DNA of 64,000 bases, taken from NCBI GenBank assembly GCA_033030425.1, contig JAUFSD010000022.1, positions 1,054,001 to 1,118,000 on the forward strand, written 5' to 3'. A program made the translations under genes and the position numbers. The number at the start of each line of letters is the position of its first letter. Within the stretch, counting starts at the first letter, position 1. Origin of the DNA: Verpa conica (taxonomy: Eukaryota; Ascomycota; Pezizomycetes; Pezizales; Morchellaceae). This document shows, piece by piece, positions 1 through 10,221 of the stretch. The notes below the pieces were generated by a model that searched no databases, was not told where the DNA came from, and saw nothing but the letters and a program-made list of their open reading frames with translations.

Positions 1-437
1 GTTGATGAGGGCTTGACTGAGTTTATCAAAGAGGTCATCACTGAGGTATGGGTTCTTATCTAGGTTCTACGCTCCGTGTCCATGCTAATTATTTGAACTA
101 TAGTATTGTGATATTCCCTATGTCCTCACCGAGTGCGGCTACGCATGCTCAGATCATGCAAGTGCCAGTAAGGCTGGGTACCCAAGTGCTTTCGTTATCG
201 AGAGCGCCTTCTCCGGTTTGTATCCCCATCAATAATCGGTTATGTCCCTTTCTATTGGAATTTAACTAACGGGTAATATCAGACTCTGATGACCATATCC
301 ACACTACTGAGGACAAGATTGAGTACCTCAGCTTCGACCACATGCTCCAGCATGCCAAGTTAACACTTGGTCTTGCCTATGAGCTCGGTAACACCGATTT
401 CGGCGGGAAGAAGAAGCCTGAGCAGCATGAATTGTAG
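1..437 (+). CDS. Leucine aminopeptidase, peptidase family M28 (3' part)
   Basis: This is the C-terminal end of a zinc aminopeptidase (M28, LAP1-like), a secreted enzyme that removes N-terminal residues from peptides; the 5' part lies outside the window. Exons are 1-45, 104-215 and 283-437, with introns 46-103 and 216-282. The second intron has a CTAAC branch point just before its AG. The joined frame reads [11 protein letters not shown], then [34 protein letters not shown] and [14 protein letters not shown]. The CGYAC pair matches the conserved disulfide of the family, SDHAS lies beside the active site, and the histidine of IHTTED is the last zinc ligand. The ending KKKPEQHEL is family-like in length. 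The splice model rests on frame agreement across both introns, so the family call is firm. LAP1 against LAP2 is not resolved. Confidence 0.9.
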
Positions 438-2231
438 GCTACTTAGATATGGATTCTACGAATGGCATTGATTATTGACGATGGAACTGGGCTATGTTTC
501 TCTAAAGTACAGGCCTTTTAGGCGTATGTTCTTGAATTGTATTAAGTACTTGTACTAGTTTTTGATAATGAGTATGATTATTTGAATAATTGGAGCGTTT
601 ACACTCTGCATTCCTATTAAGAGCTTTCACGTGATGAATGCTATACTGCCAACAAGATTTAGGCGCAGGTAAAAGTAGTTTGCGCTCGTCAACCCACCAC
701 CCACAATTATAGAATCATTATACAGGTTTATTAGATGTAATGATGTAAGGTTTTTCTCTAAAAATAAAGACAGATCCCCAAGGATCGACGCGGGGTATGG
801 GATTGATTAGATAGACCTGGCATAGATTAGCAATCAGTACTCGCGTTAAGTGGGCTATACCAAAAGCTGTATGGGCGGCAAGATGGAAAGTGGCGATGGA
901 ACAGTAATCGTGATTAGATAGGATTTAGAAATATTGGTATGGCAATCCCGAGCTACAACATTCACCTACCCGAGTACTTATATAATCTAGAATGGCCACG
1001 TAGACTGGCATTGTATGACCGAATTGTATCTACGGATAAAAAAGGCAGACCACCTTTGCCCCCCCCTGACAATACTAATCTGCTTGCCCCATCCCTCCTA
1101 CCTTCATCCCATCGCAATCTCCCCGCCCCCGCCCCCACCCCCACCCATCCGCATATTGTTATACAATTAGGGTGCTTACTTCATACATATAGTGATATAT
1201 GAAGTACAATCGGCTCCCGGAACTATCATAACCGATGAAATCGTAGAGAAATAACTAGGGCTCAAGTTGCCACACAATACTTTTGACTTTAGTTATTCAT
1301 ACGAGGTATAAAGGTGCTAACTTTAGTGATTAGCATTTCTCATCCTTCATCGCCTAACACATTATAGAAATTTCTTTCGATCCCCGTTAGAAATGTGGTC
1401 CCCAGATACAACTCTCTGAGTATTGATGGTCTCTATGAAGATCCGTTATCCCCGAGTTTGAGCAGCTTCACCGGGCGGTGTGATATAAATCACTCAAATA
1501 GGCTTAATTAGCCATGTCTGCGATCGACAGTACTTTAAGGGGTATGAAATTACTCACCCATCTGACTTGGAGTACGTAGTGTCGGCAAGAATGGTAACGG
1601 TTTTGGTCTTTCTCAACGGATAGCTGATAAAGAGAAAGTACCTGTTCCTGCAGTTCTCGGAGCTATGATCATGTTTGTTAACGCGCGACTGCAGGTCGGC
1701 GGCTGTGTAAGTAAGTATATATTTATATACGCGTACTTAATTCTGATTCATCAAAACCACTATATGATCGCAGGGGTTCTTATCTAAAAGCTGACCCTTG
1801 TTGTTAGTGGATACTTAATAGTTTAAGCTCAGCCAATCAACCTGGCTTGAGCCTCAAGTATTTCTTTTACGGCAAGAAAGAAAAACCTAAACATGTAAGC
1901 TGCAAACAGGGGATTTGGTCCAAATAATTTCTGAATTAGTGTAAATTAGAAACCGTTACCACCAAAACTCATGTTCAGGTTCTTCTCCCCTGCCCCGAGT
2001 AAGTGTTCTTCATCTGTGGTACAACCAGGGGAGGGTAAATAGCATGAATACGACGTTTCACTTGTCCTGCCTTGATGTACTATCTGCCCTGCCACCGTTA
2101 GATTAAAAACCCTTACCTCATAACCTATGGCTAATACTTTAAGCTCAAGGGTCCCCACCTATCTAGCTATTCTTTAACATAGCAGCACCCTCCTTTCGAC
2201 AGACCCCCGCAGCATTCCCATATCTTCCCGA
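438..2231. other. Intergenic, no gene recognised
   Basis: Mixed AT-rich sequence with a C-rich tract near 1119-1146. Short open frames on both strands (for example 1946-2158, minus) show no family motif and look like chance. No tRNA, LTR or terminal repeat was seen. Confidence 0.5.
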
Positions 2232-4094
2232 ATGACGGACAGAGAAACGGCTTACCATAAACATGAAGGAAGTGAATCCACTCTTCTCCAACCCGAAGAC
2301 AAAGTACACTCTCCAATCAAGGGTACCTTGTGGCATGTATCACTGCAATCAAGCTCGTCTATTGGAGGGGTACCTATGGCCCCGTGGGGAATCCATTGGC
2401 AACAACCAGCTTCGGCCATATCTCTATTCGTTATCGGTCTTGCGTGTGCTATCGGGCACCACGTTTTCTATACACTGAAGGATGGGAAAGTAGCAGAGCA
2501 CCAGGTCTGGACTATTCGTACAGGTACAGGCCTCGCATATCTGTTAGGATACTCACTGGCTTCGCTAGTTGGGATATCACGCGATCAGTGGGTCTGGCAT
2601 ACCCTCCGTACTCGATTTCTTACTCTGCGAGGCATTGATGCGATGTTTGGCGCTACTTCAAACCTTTTCTACTTCTTCAATAGTGATCTGCTATTAAGGG
2701 CTAAAGTATCGACGGTTATGGCAGCCATGAAATGGCTCTTTCCCCTTTCGACGATTCTTACACCAAGTACGATTTCAGTAGTCCAACGGCTAAATACTAC
2801 TGAATTCGGCTGCACCGTGCCAACCCTTAACTTCACTTATATTCCTCTTATTGATGTTACGGACGGTACGTTCAAACTCAACACCCTAAACCTTACTACT
2901 AGGAAATATATCTCCCCCACCGCCCAAGCAAAAAAAATCTTTACGATACCAGCATACTCGGGGCGATCCATACCCGGAAATGATACGGAGCCCTTCGGGT
3001 TGACGTGGGAAGAGGATTGCTCTGTCAGCTGCAACTATTCGGTTGAGTTCACAGCTCCGGCAATCAATTGTACTGAAATAGACCCCACCTCGCTACCACG
3101 TTACCCATGGGGTTTTTCCTCTAAATGCGACTTAGCAATGAAGGGTAGTACTTCTCTGGCGGCTATGCCTGTATTTATTTCAAACCGTTATTCAAGTCGC
3201 ACTTCTTTCTGGGCCATGGGCACTCCAGCAGGAAAACCAGACGACTACGCAGCATGCCGTAAGCAAACTGGGTTCATATGCAGAGCCGCCGTTGCAAAAT
3301 ACTCCGTCACGCAAGTCATCAGCGCTGGCCAGTTTATAGAGCCTATCATAAACTCTGTCGATATTCTCTACAACCTCAGGACCAACCGTACTAGCGTTAA
3401 AGAGCATGTAGCAAACGAACCAAATTGGGCGCTATTTGATACAGTTGTTGATATGCTGCGTGGCTCATGGGTTCGAAACTTTACTCTCGATCTCATTGAG
3501 AGTGATTGGTCTGGGTTTGGAGGATATCGTGTTAACGATACATTAATCAGTGCCACTTCACTGGTTGGGAAGAAGGGTAATCTTCCCCAAAATCTGGGCG
3601 AAGGAATCGAGATAATGACGCACAAGATGGTTGTTTCGTTACTTTCTGATCCAAACCTCATTTATGCCGACACCACGCCAGCTAATTGCTCTTCATCAAA
3701 GATGCAAAATGTATACCACTACAGACCGTTGACTTTAGTATTGACATATTCGGTTGCTATATGCGTCTCTAGCTTCATAGCAGTGCTCGGAGTTATAGCT
3801 CTTATGCGGAATGGTGTCGCCAGCGATACTTCTTTTTCAACTATTCTACGTACAACGCGTAATCCTACACTTGACCAAGAACTTGCGGGTAGCTGTTTGG
3901 GGGGAAGTCCTTTACCGGAAAAGCTTGGGAAGCTTAGGCTCAGATTTGGAGAACTACCAGCCGATATGGATTCCGGAGTGAGGCCCCCGGGGATGGGGGC
4001 ATATACGGAGGCAGACGAAGTCAAACATGTGGGGATTGGTGTTGAAGGGAGGGATCTTGTATCTTTAATTAAGAAGGGGGGGAAGTATTCTTAA
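2232..4094 (+). CDS. Fungal four-TM membrane protein with large ectodomain (paralogue A)
   Basis: A single-exon frame encodes 620 residues. It belongs to a family of hypothetical membrane proteins I associate with Pezizomycotina; no function is claimed. Visible order: a polar N-terminus; APWGIHW before a first hydrophobic segment (about residues 62-82, SLFVIGLACAIGHHVFY); a second (GTGLAYLLGYSLASLVGI) followed by SRDQWVW; a third (AAMKWLFPLSTILTPSTIS); a loop of about 320 residues with cysteines (CTVP, CSVSC, NCTE) and many N-glycosylation sequons; and a last TM near residue 500 (LTYSVAICVSSFIAVLGVIAL). The cytosolic tail contains TRNPTLDQELAGSCLGG and ends GGKYS. The cysteine and sequon pattern suggests an extracytoplasmic loop. 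A closely related gene at 59327-61339 shares every landmark, including the GGKYS end. The start is the first ATG in frame. Confidence 0.8.
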   Translation: MTDRETAYHKHEGSESTLLQPEDKVHSPIKGTLWHVSLQSSSSIGGVPMAPWGIHWQQPASAISLFVIGLACAIGHHVFYTLKDGKVAEHQVWTIRTGTGLAYLLGYSLASLVGISRDQWVWHTLRTRFLTLRGIDAMFGATSNLFYFFNSDLLLRAKVSTVMAAMKWLFPLSTILTPSTISVVQRLNTTEFGCTVPTLNFTYIPLIDVTDGTFKLNTLNLTTRKYISPTAQAKKIFTIPAYSGRSIPGNDTEPFGLTWEEDCSVSCNYSVEFTAPAINCTEIDPTSLPRYPWGFSSKCDLAMKGSTSLAAMPVFISNRYSSRTSFWAMGTPAGKPDDYAACRKQTGFICRAAVAKYSVTQVISAGQFIEPIINSVDILYNLRTNRTSVKEHVANEPNWALFDTVVDMLRGSWVRNFTLDLIESDWSGFGGYRVNDTLISATSLVGKKGNLPQNLGEGIEIMTHKMVVSLLSDPNLIYADTTPANCSSSKMQNVYHYRPLTLVLTYSVAICVSSFIAVLGVIALMRNGVASDTSFSTILRTTRNPTLDQELAGSCLGGSPLPEKLGKLRLRFGELPADMDSGVRPPGMGAYTEADEVKHVGIGVEGRDLVSLIKKGGKYS

Positions 4095-5550
4095 TGCTTG
4101 AGTCTTTTATATGGAGCTCTTTGATTCTATTTCTATTGGTGTTTATCCTGTTCCATGCCTTTCTTAATTTTGGAGTATAATGTAGGTGTTTTTAGTTATT
4201 ATACTTGGGTTATTTCTTTTGTACATTTTAGGAAATGAGGACCTCTTGGTTGTTACTATGTAGTTGTCGTACGCTTCATTCTGTAACGAGTGTTATAGTT
4301 AGAATGTATCTCTGCTAGACGATGTATATGCATCAGGTACACGTTACGTCATAGAAATAATTCGGGAAAAGGCAATACACTAGATATTTACCCCACCTGA
4401 AGCATTTTATAATTCGTTTCTAAAGGTTGCCCTTTCCACCGTCGTTACTTATTTCCCCCTACTATTTTCTTACTACCCTTTCTTCTACTCTTATTCTTAC
4501 TTCCCCTACGAATTTTCTGGGGTATTATAGGCAAAGGGCCAAGCCAGAAGGTATTAAAAAATATTCTATGTGATAAGTAGTCTAAATAGCGCTGATTTAC
4601 AGAGGTTCAACTCCTGGTGGTTTAATACTGTAAATACTTGGATTATTTTGCTGGGTAAATTGTTGGGGGTAAAGCACCCAATTTCCCTTTGATATCCTTT
4701 TTTTTGATAATACCCTTTTTACTTATAATCTACACATACAAGATATGATTTATTTCTATGGTTCGGTAGACTATAGTGAACGTTATGAGGTGTAGCGTGA
4801 AGTGGCTGGAAGAGGTACTATACTCCGGACGGCGTAGGGGAATCTTGTATAGTCTACCCCTCTGAATAAAGGGAGCGGATGTAAAAAAAACAAAAAAAAA
4901 CAAAAGAGAGTAGAAAACTGTAGAATTACCATCTCATCTTAGGATCCCTATATAGAGTTAAATATTGGCGGTGATCTGGTGGAGCTTCCGGGAACCCCGT
5001 ATACCCTGGTCACATATTATCACTCGGCTTATAAAATCGTAGGTCACGTGCATTGTATGGTACCCAGCTTTAAGGGTTCAGGTGAACCTTCCTTTGGTTA
5101 GGGATTATTTCTTTTGATATTTCTTACACAAGAAATCGATTTATGAGAGTCTAGATACCAATAATATTCTGATACGGTAAGTGTGTCGAGTTGCATTATA
5201 CTTACACTCACCAAAGCCGCTGCATAATTTCTAATCTCTCATGCTGACCCCTAATTACTAGAACTCTATTATAAAATCGATTATGAGAATTCTACTAGAA
5301 GAATCCGAGGGCTCTACACTTTACTCATGGTGTGGTATCCTACTGAAGCTAGAGGCCCGAGTGTCAATGAAGTCAGTGGCTTCAAAGTGAAACAGGTTAC
5401 CTCACAGACCTCTAAGGCGAAATGGCCTCTGCTGATTGCCGCTTATCTAAAAAATCCGAAACGGCCTGCCGGTTTGTGAGGTCATAGACTCTGTGGGTAT
5501 ATGAGACTGGGCCCGCTTGCCCCCCGATTGGATCTTAAGTTAGTAATAGT
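4095..5550. other. Intergenic AT-rich DNA with short repeats
   Basis: No gene recognised. A block of roughly 25 bp (AAATCGATT...TGAGA...TCTA) occurs near 5130-5153 and again near 5276-5298 as an imperfect direct repeat. A short inverted pair CCTCACA/TGTGAGG sits near 5400 and 5476. The base composition fits decayed repeats, possibly affected by RIP (C-to-T mutation of repeats), which is inference. Confidence 0.4.
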
Positions 5551-5559
5551 AATACAGTC

Positions 5560-5932
5560 GGGAAAACCTTTCCGATGCCAGCACACTAGCCACAACACCT
5601 TTAGAATACCCTCCAACACCAGAAACCTCTAAGACACACATTGTCCTCCCCTATTTTCCACTAGGCAAAGTAACTTCTTGAGCATACCAGTGCACTTTGG
5701 CTGCTCTAGTCAGGTTTAAATAAAATATTGTAGAGTACACACTCTTATCACTAGATTTTATTCTTTTATTCATCTAATTTATATTTTTTTATCCTAAATC
5801 TTAGGCTAGAGTGGGTAGAATGCGCTCAAAAGGCTGCCTTGGGCAGAGGTTCCATGTCTCTGATTATGCCTGGTGTTGGAGGGTATTGTAAAGGTGTTGT
5901 GGCTAGTGTGCTGGCATTGAGAAGGTTTTCTC
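5560..5932. mobile_element. MITE, Mutator-like (copy 1), 373 bp
   Basis: Two long inverted arms, 5560-5622 and 5870-5932, are nearly identical over 63 bp. They differ mainly by transitions in the outer 20 bp plus one change in the inner part. The ends read GGGAAAACC and GAGAAAACC (outside to inside). The element is flanked by a perfect 9-bp direct repeat AATACAGTC at 5551-5559 and 5933-5941. Long terminal inverted repeats with 9-bp target duplications are typical of Mutator-like (MULE) elements. There is no transposase frame inside, so it is non-autonomous. It sits in the left terminus of the next element, whose first five bases it duplicated. A relative lies at 62745-63200. Confidence 0.85.
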
Positions 5933-5936
5933 AATA

Positions 5937-6444
5937 CAGTCACTAGGCAGATATGTTCGTGATGCGGTTTCAGACGAAATTTGTCTCGGCTTCCTCCTCC
6001 ACCTACTTAAAAATTTATTATAAACAAACATAAATAGATATAAATCTTCCCTAAATTTTTAATAAATCTCCACTACTTCAGGTATCTATATCTTTTATCT
6101 AGCATTTTTTATACGTGTATTCATTTTTTTGTAGTTTTTTAAAGCTTATTGAATGGTGCTTTGGCCCCTCTAGGTGGTATAGAAATTAGTCTCGGCGGTA
6201 GAATTAGCATTTTTAGGCACAGTTTAGTAATTTCTTAAAATATCTATACATAAGGTGGGATCTTGTACCAAATTTCAAAAAATACTTTATAATATGAAAT
6301 ATTTACATCTTAAATAGCAGGTTTCCACCCTCAATATTTATTTTTCAATAGATTTTCAAAGTTGGGTAAATCTTGGGCTTTCCACCAGGAACCGTGCGCT
6401 GTCTCACCTGAAACCGCATCACGAACATATCTGCCTAGTGACTG
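5937..6444. mobile_element. MITE, Tc1/mariner-like, TA target duplication, about 508 bp
   Basis: Perfect inverted repeats of 37 bp begin CAGTCACTAGGCAGATATG at 5937 and end at 6444. Each is bordered on the outside by TA (5935-5936 and 6445-6446). CAGT-type ends with a TA duplication fit the Tc1/mariner superfamily (pogo/Fot1-like), with the family assignment inferred. The interior is strongly AT-rich and carries no coding frame, so this is a MITE or a decayed copy. The copy-1 Mutator-like MITE has entered its left end: the original terminus CAGTC is also present at 5555-5559, beside an outer TA at 5553-5554. Confidence 0.85.
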
Positions 6445-6617
6445 TAATTAGATATCTACTATATCTTTACTTAATACCAAGGAGACCACCACCACCAGCT
6501 TCAGTCCTATTAACAATATTGCTACCTTCGGATATTTCAGCAGGTTAGGATGTAAGAGCCCACACCATTCATAACCTCAAACCCTCATACTAAGCCTAAA
6601 TTCTAGCCCCCACAGTC

Positions 6618-7469
6618 ATGCCAGACGACGACTACCTCGAATCCCATAGACTCGATGCACGCTACGGATTCAACCTCTATAGTTGCGACTACGGATCCAC
6701 GACCCTACTTACCCACTCCAACTACCATTTATGGCGCCGGGACATGGAGAACATCTTAGACGGACACAGCTCCCTCAATATCGTCCTCGGAACACTATCC
6801 GCTCTAGAAGCAATAGACAGCGACAAAGTCAGCACATACCAACAACATTCCCGAGAAGCAGCCTCCATGGTTCACGATTCCTGTGACACTTTAACACAGG
6901 TCTACATCACCGACATGCGCAACCCAGCCGAGATGTGGAACCGACTAAAAGATAAACTCGACACTGCTTCCAGCAGAATGGTTATTCATAACCGCTTTAC
7001 TGAGAAACACCTTACTACAGGTGGTGATCTTAACGAATACATATCAGAACTAGAGGAGTATCGTTCACTTCTCGTTGGTACACCACATGCTATCAGAGAT
7101 AGAGAGTTTATTTCACATCTCCTCGCTTCGTTACCTCTCGAGTATTGTTGCACGGTTGTGGAGCTCAAACAGGACCACGAGATACTGACTCTCCCATACG
7201 TTATAAAGGCTCTTCGGGAGTCAGGTAGTACTCCGAAGGTTGTTGCTAGGACCGTAGTGCCTGCGAAGCCTCAGTTAGAATCTACTAGTGTACGCTGTTC
7301 TGGTGTGAAGAAGCCTGCGCCCAGCAAACCCTCCCGCCGCAATAGAAGATGCTGGTATTGTCTGAAGCGAGGTCACTGGCAATTAGAATGTAGGATAAAA
7401 CAGAAGGCCGATCCTTCTAGAGATGAACGGAAAAAGAAATTTCTTGAGAGCCGAAAGAGATCGCGGTAG
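6618..7469 (+). CDS. Stand-alone Ty1/copia-type gag protein with CCHC zinc knuckle
   Basis: An uninterrupted 283-residue frame resembles the capsid/nucleocapsid protein of Ty1/copia retrotransposons (gag/UBN2-like). Landmarks are the N-terminal YHLWRRDMENIL, the middle AEMWNRLKDKLDT with ISELEEYRSLL and SHLLASLPLEY, and then a basic region. It ends with a zinc knuckle CWYCLKRGHWQLEC (C-x2-C-x4-H-x4-C) near residues 245-258 and a lysine/arginine-rich tail. No protease, integrase or reverse transcriptase frame follows within the next 1.2 kb, and no matching LTRs were seen on either side. It could be the remnant of a truncated element or a gag ORF kept by the host. Lack of internal stops next to RIP-like AT-rich DNA is notable but not proof of selection. 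Confidence 0.8.
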   Translation: MPDDDYLESHRLDARYGFNLYSCDYGSTTLLTHSNYHLWRRDMENILDGHSSLNIVLGTLSALEAIDSDKVSTYQQHSREAASMVHDSCDTLTQVYITDMRNPAEMWNRLKDKLDTASSRMVIHNRFTEKHLTTGGDLNEYISELEEYRSLLVGTPHAIRDREFISHLLASLPLEYCCTVVELKQDHEILTLPYVIKALRESGSTPKVVARTVVPAKPQLESTSVRCSGVKKPAPSKPSRRNRRCWYCLKRGHWQLECRIKQKADPSRDERKKKFLESRKRSR

Positions 7470-8686
7470 TGGTTATGCTGAGAAAGGTTGTTAGAAATGG
7501 GTATTGATAAAGATATTTTTAAAAGTATTCAGCGCTCGTATATTTATTTATTTTGTGTGCGCAGGCTGGTTAACTTGGTTCACTTTATTTAAGAGGGTGA
7601 GTGGTTGATGGATACATTGTGGTTCTATTAGGCTTTTTTTTATTTTTATTTTACTTGAGTGGGCGGACTACGGGCAGTGGTTATTACTATATTATATTGA
7701 AAGATTAATACCAGTGAGGTTATCCCAGCATATGAAAATATAGATACCACTATTAATATCCTCAAAATTATTATATGCAATTGCAGGAGCGCTATTTAGG
7801 AAACTAAGCGTGTAAACAGTCAAGTATAGTACTAGTCGAGCGGTACCAAAAAGAAATAATTGGATCAGAGGATATAAGGCCCGGCTAGCTCAGCCTGCGA
7901 TCAAATACCGTCATACTCGATAGGTGGATAGGTGGATGAGGGCGTCTTCTGCTCCTGCTGCTGGTGCTGAACGAGTGACGTGGTCGGAGGTAAGTAGGTT
8001 GCGCTGCTGACAAAGCACGGCGTCGCTCACAACCAGCGAGAGAATGGAAACGTCGCTAGGCTTTGTACCCCATAACCCTTTCACTTCGCTCAGGGCACTG
8101 GTTAGATTACTTGTTGCTAGGTACGTACAAGAATACCGCATCTATAAATAAATTAACGAAATCTACCCTTTCGTAATAATACCTTTCTCTATCAGCGGGT
8201 AGTAGGCTGTAGCTAAGAGAATACAGCCTGCCCTTACCGCTATCTCTATTTCTTCATTAGATGTTAAAGTAAGATACCTAAAATAGGTATAGCGCTAATA
8301 AATAGTAAACAATGTTTAGGCTAGCCATAGGGGTTTAGTCAGCTACATTTACAAAGTACTACATGTGCCTTGGATTCGGGATATATTTTACCAAGATATA
8401 ATAAGGCATTGGAAATCTCTGTAATGTCACCATAGTTAGACTGTTGAGAATATGACGTACCTCTACTTTATAAACTATTGAATATTATTTCATCGAGTGA
8501 GAGCATATGACCCACATGCTCCTCTATTTTCTATTATGTATAGCAATCTGAATTTCACAATCTACTTATGAGAAAAATTTTGGTAGATATGTTAAAGTGC
8601 TTTATATATACATGGATGGTACCTAAAGCCCGCTTCCTCAAAAACTAGATAATTATGCATTAAAGTTGTACAGTCACATCAATAAC
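7470..8686. other. Intergenic, no gene recognised
   Basis: AT-rich, with no LTR matching the flank upstream of the gag frame. A single copy of a CACTTCGCTCAGGGCA motif at about 8085-8100 resembles the unit of the tandem repeat at 57778-58010. Confidence 0.4.
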
Positions 8687-10221
8687 TCAATATCTCACCT
8701 GTGCTCCCACCTTCACTAACTCATCAACCCCCGCCGCCCAATTCATCCTCCAGGCAATCTCAAACGGGGTCCTCCCTCTCCCATCTACGTCCTCGACTCC
8801 TGCACCCGCATCTAACAGTGCCCTAACAACCCTCAACCGTCTTCCTTGAACCCCAGCATGTAGCGGCCTTTGCCCATCCCCATCTAGTGCCTCCACATCT
8901 GCGCCTTTCGCTAATAGCGCATCCACAACAGCTTCACTCCCTGCTCTTGCAGCTAGATGGAGACTCCTTGCACCCGTTATCCTGTTAGTTGCTTCCACAT
9001 CTGCGCCGGCTTCTAGAAGCACTTTGACGGTTTCGAGGTGCCCGTATTCACTCGCTTCGAGTAGCGGGGAGGGCGTGTCGTCGAGTCCGGTGGGAGCAAA
9101 GTTGACACAAGCGCCAGAGGATATAAGATATTTGACAATACTAGAGTGGCCTCGAGCCGCAGCTAAGCGGAGGGGAGTAAGGCCATGAAGCTCGGTGGAA
9201 TTGACGGTTCTGGAATTCGTTAGCGCGCGGACTGTTTTTTCATCACCGTTGGATGCAGCCACGTGGAGAGGGTGTTTCCAGTTGTGGACGCGGGAGTTTG
9301 AAAGGAGGGGGAGCCTTTTGCTGTGGTGTAGGAATACAGATATTCGTTTCCGTTTTTTTGTTTGTGATAGCTCTGGGTCTGGGTCAAGTTCGGGTTCTAG
9401 AGGTGGATCTGGTTCATCAAACTCAAATTCGTCGTCTAGGTCTGGGGGTTCTTGGATTTGAGCTATAGGTTTATGTATTGTGGGATCTGTTGCGAAGATT
9501 GGGCTTGTTGGTGATTCGGGATCTGAAGGATAGTTGAATGTGCACGATGCCCGGATGGAAAGGTAGTTTTCCAATATGACACTAGGACGGTATGTAGTCC
9601 CTGAGATATTACTTAACTCGTCCGACTTCTGTAGCATATCACGAACCTCCTGAATAGCTCTTTCGATACGCTTATTTGATTCTGATATTGATGTAGTTTC
9701 TGTGCTATTGATACAAACAAATTAGTATTCTGCAGTAGTGCATCACTGTGTAACAGGCCCTTACATAGTGTAACCAAGAAAACGGTAACATACCACTGGG
9801 AAACCAAAAGAGTAATACTCAGTGTTGCTTTATGAGCCTCTAAATGCCCTCTTAGCCTTCCCACATCCTTCGCTTCATTCAGCACCCACAACAACCTTTT
9901 CCACTTCCTCATCCATCCAGCGACTCCATCCCCTTCTGCATCCCTTACGCCACCTCTTCCTGTGATGTTCTCTAATTCTACAAAGATCCTGCGACAACTA
10001 TCCAAGACGTTTTTTAAATCCGCGTCCCATTCTGTAGGTCGATATATCCTCTCTAGTCGCCGCAAGACTAGACATAGCGCTTCGAGCTCCTTTGCAGTCT
10101 CGATTATCTCTATTCGTGCGGTAGTGACGTTATCGATATAGGTGTGCAGGATCGATGTGAGCTTGGTGCCGAAGGAGATAAGACCGATTATTGAGGCGGC
10201 TATCGATATTGGATCTGCCAT
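8687..10221 (-). CDS. Ankyrin-repeat protein with STAND-type fungal N-terminal domain
   Basis: Two exons, 9794-10221 and 8687-9704, flank a 89-nt intron (9705-9793; donor GTATGT, acceptor CAATAG), joined in phase 2 to read VSQC-TETTSISESNKRIERAIQEV. The start ATG at 10221 opens with MADPISIAASIIGLISFGTKL, the signature start of N-terminal domains found in fungal NACHT/STAND proteins; the helical part continues to about residue 140. An acidic linker (DLDDEFEFDEPDPPLEPELD) follows, then five to six ankyrin repeats, such as GLTPLRLAAARGHSSIVKYL, GHLETVKVLLEAGADVEATN and GQRPLHAGVQGRRLRVVRALL. No P-loop ATPase is present between the domains, unlike the NACHT gene at 39433. A recognition or scaffold role is inferred from the domains only. 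Confidence 0.82.

Noticed and set aside
4604..4614. GGTTCAACTCC resembling a tRNA B box
   Set aside because: No matching A box or acceptor stem upstream, and the T-arm pairs poorly.
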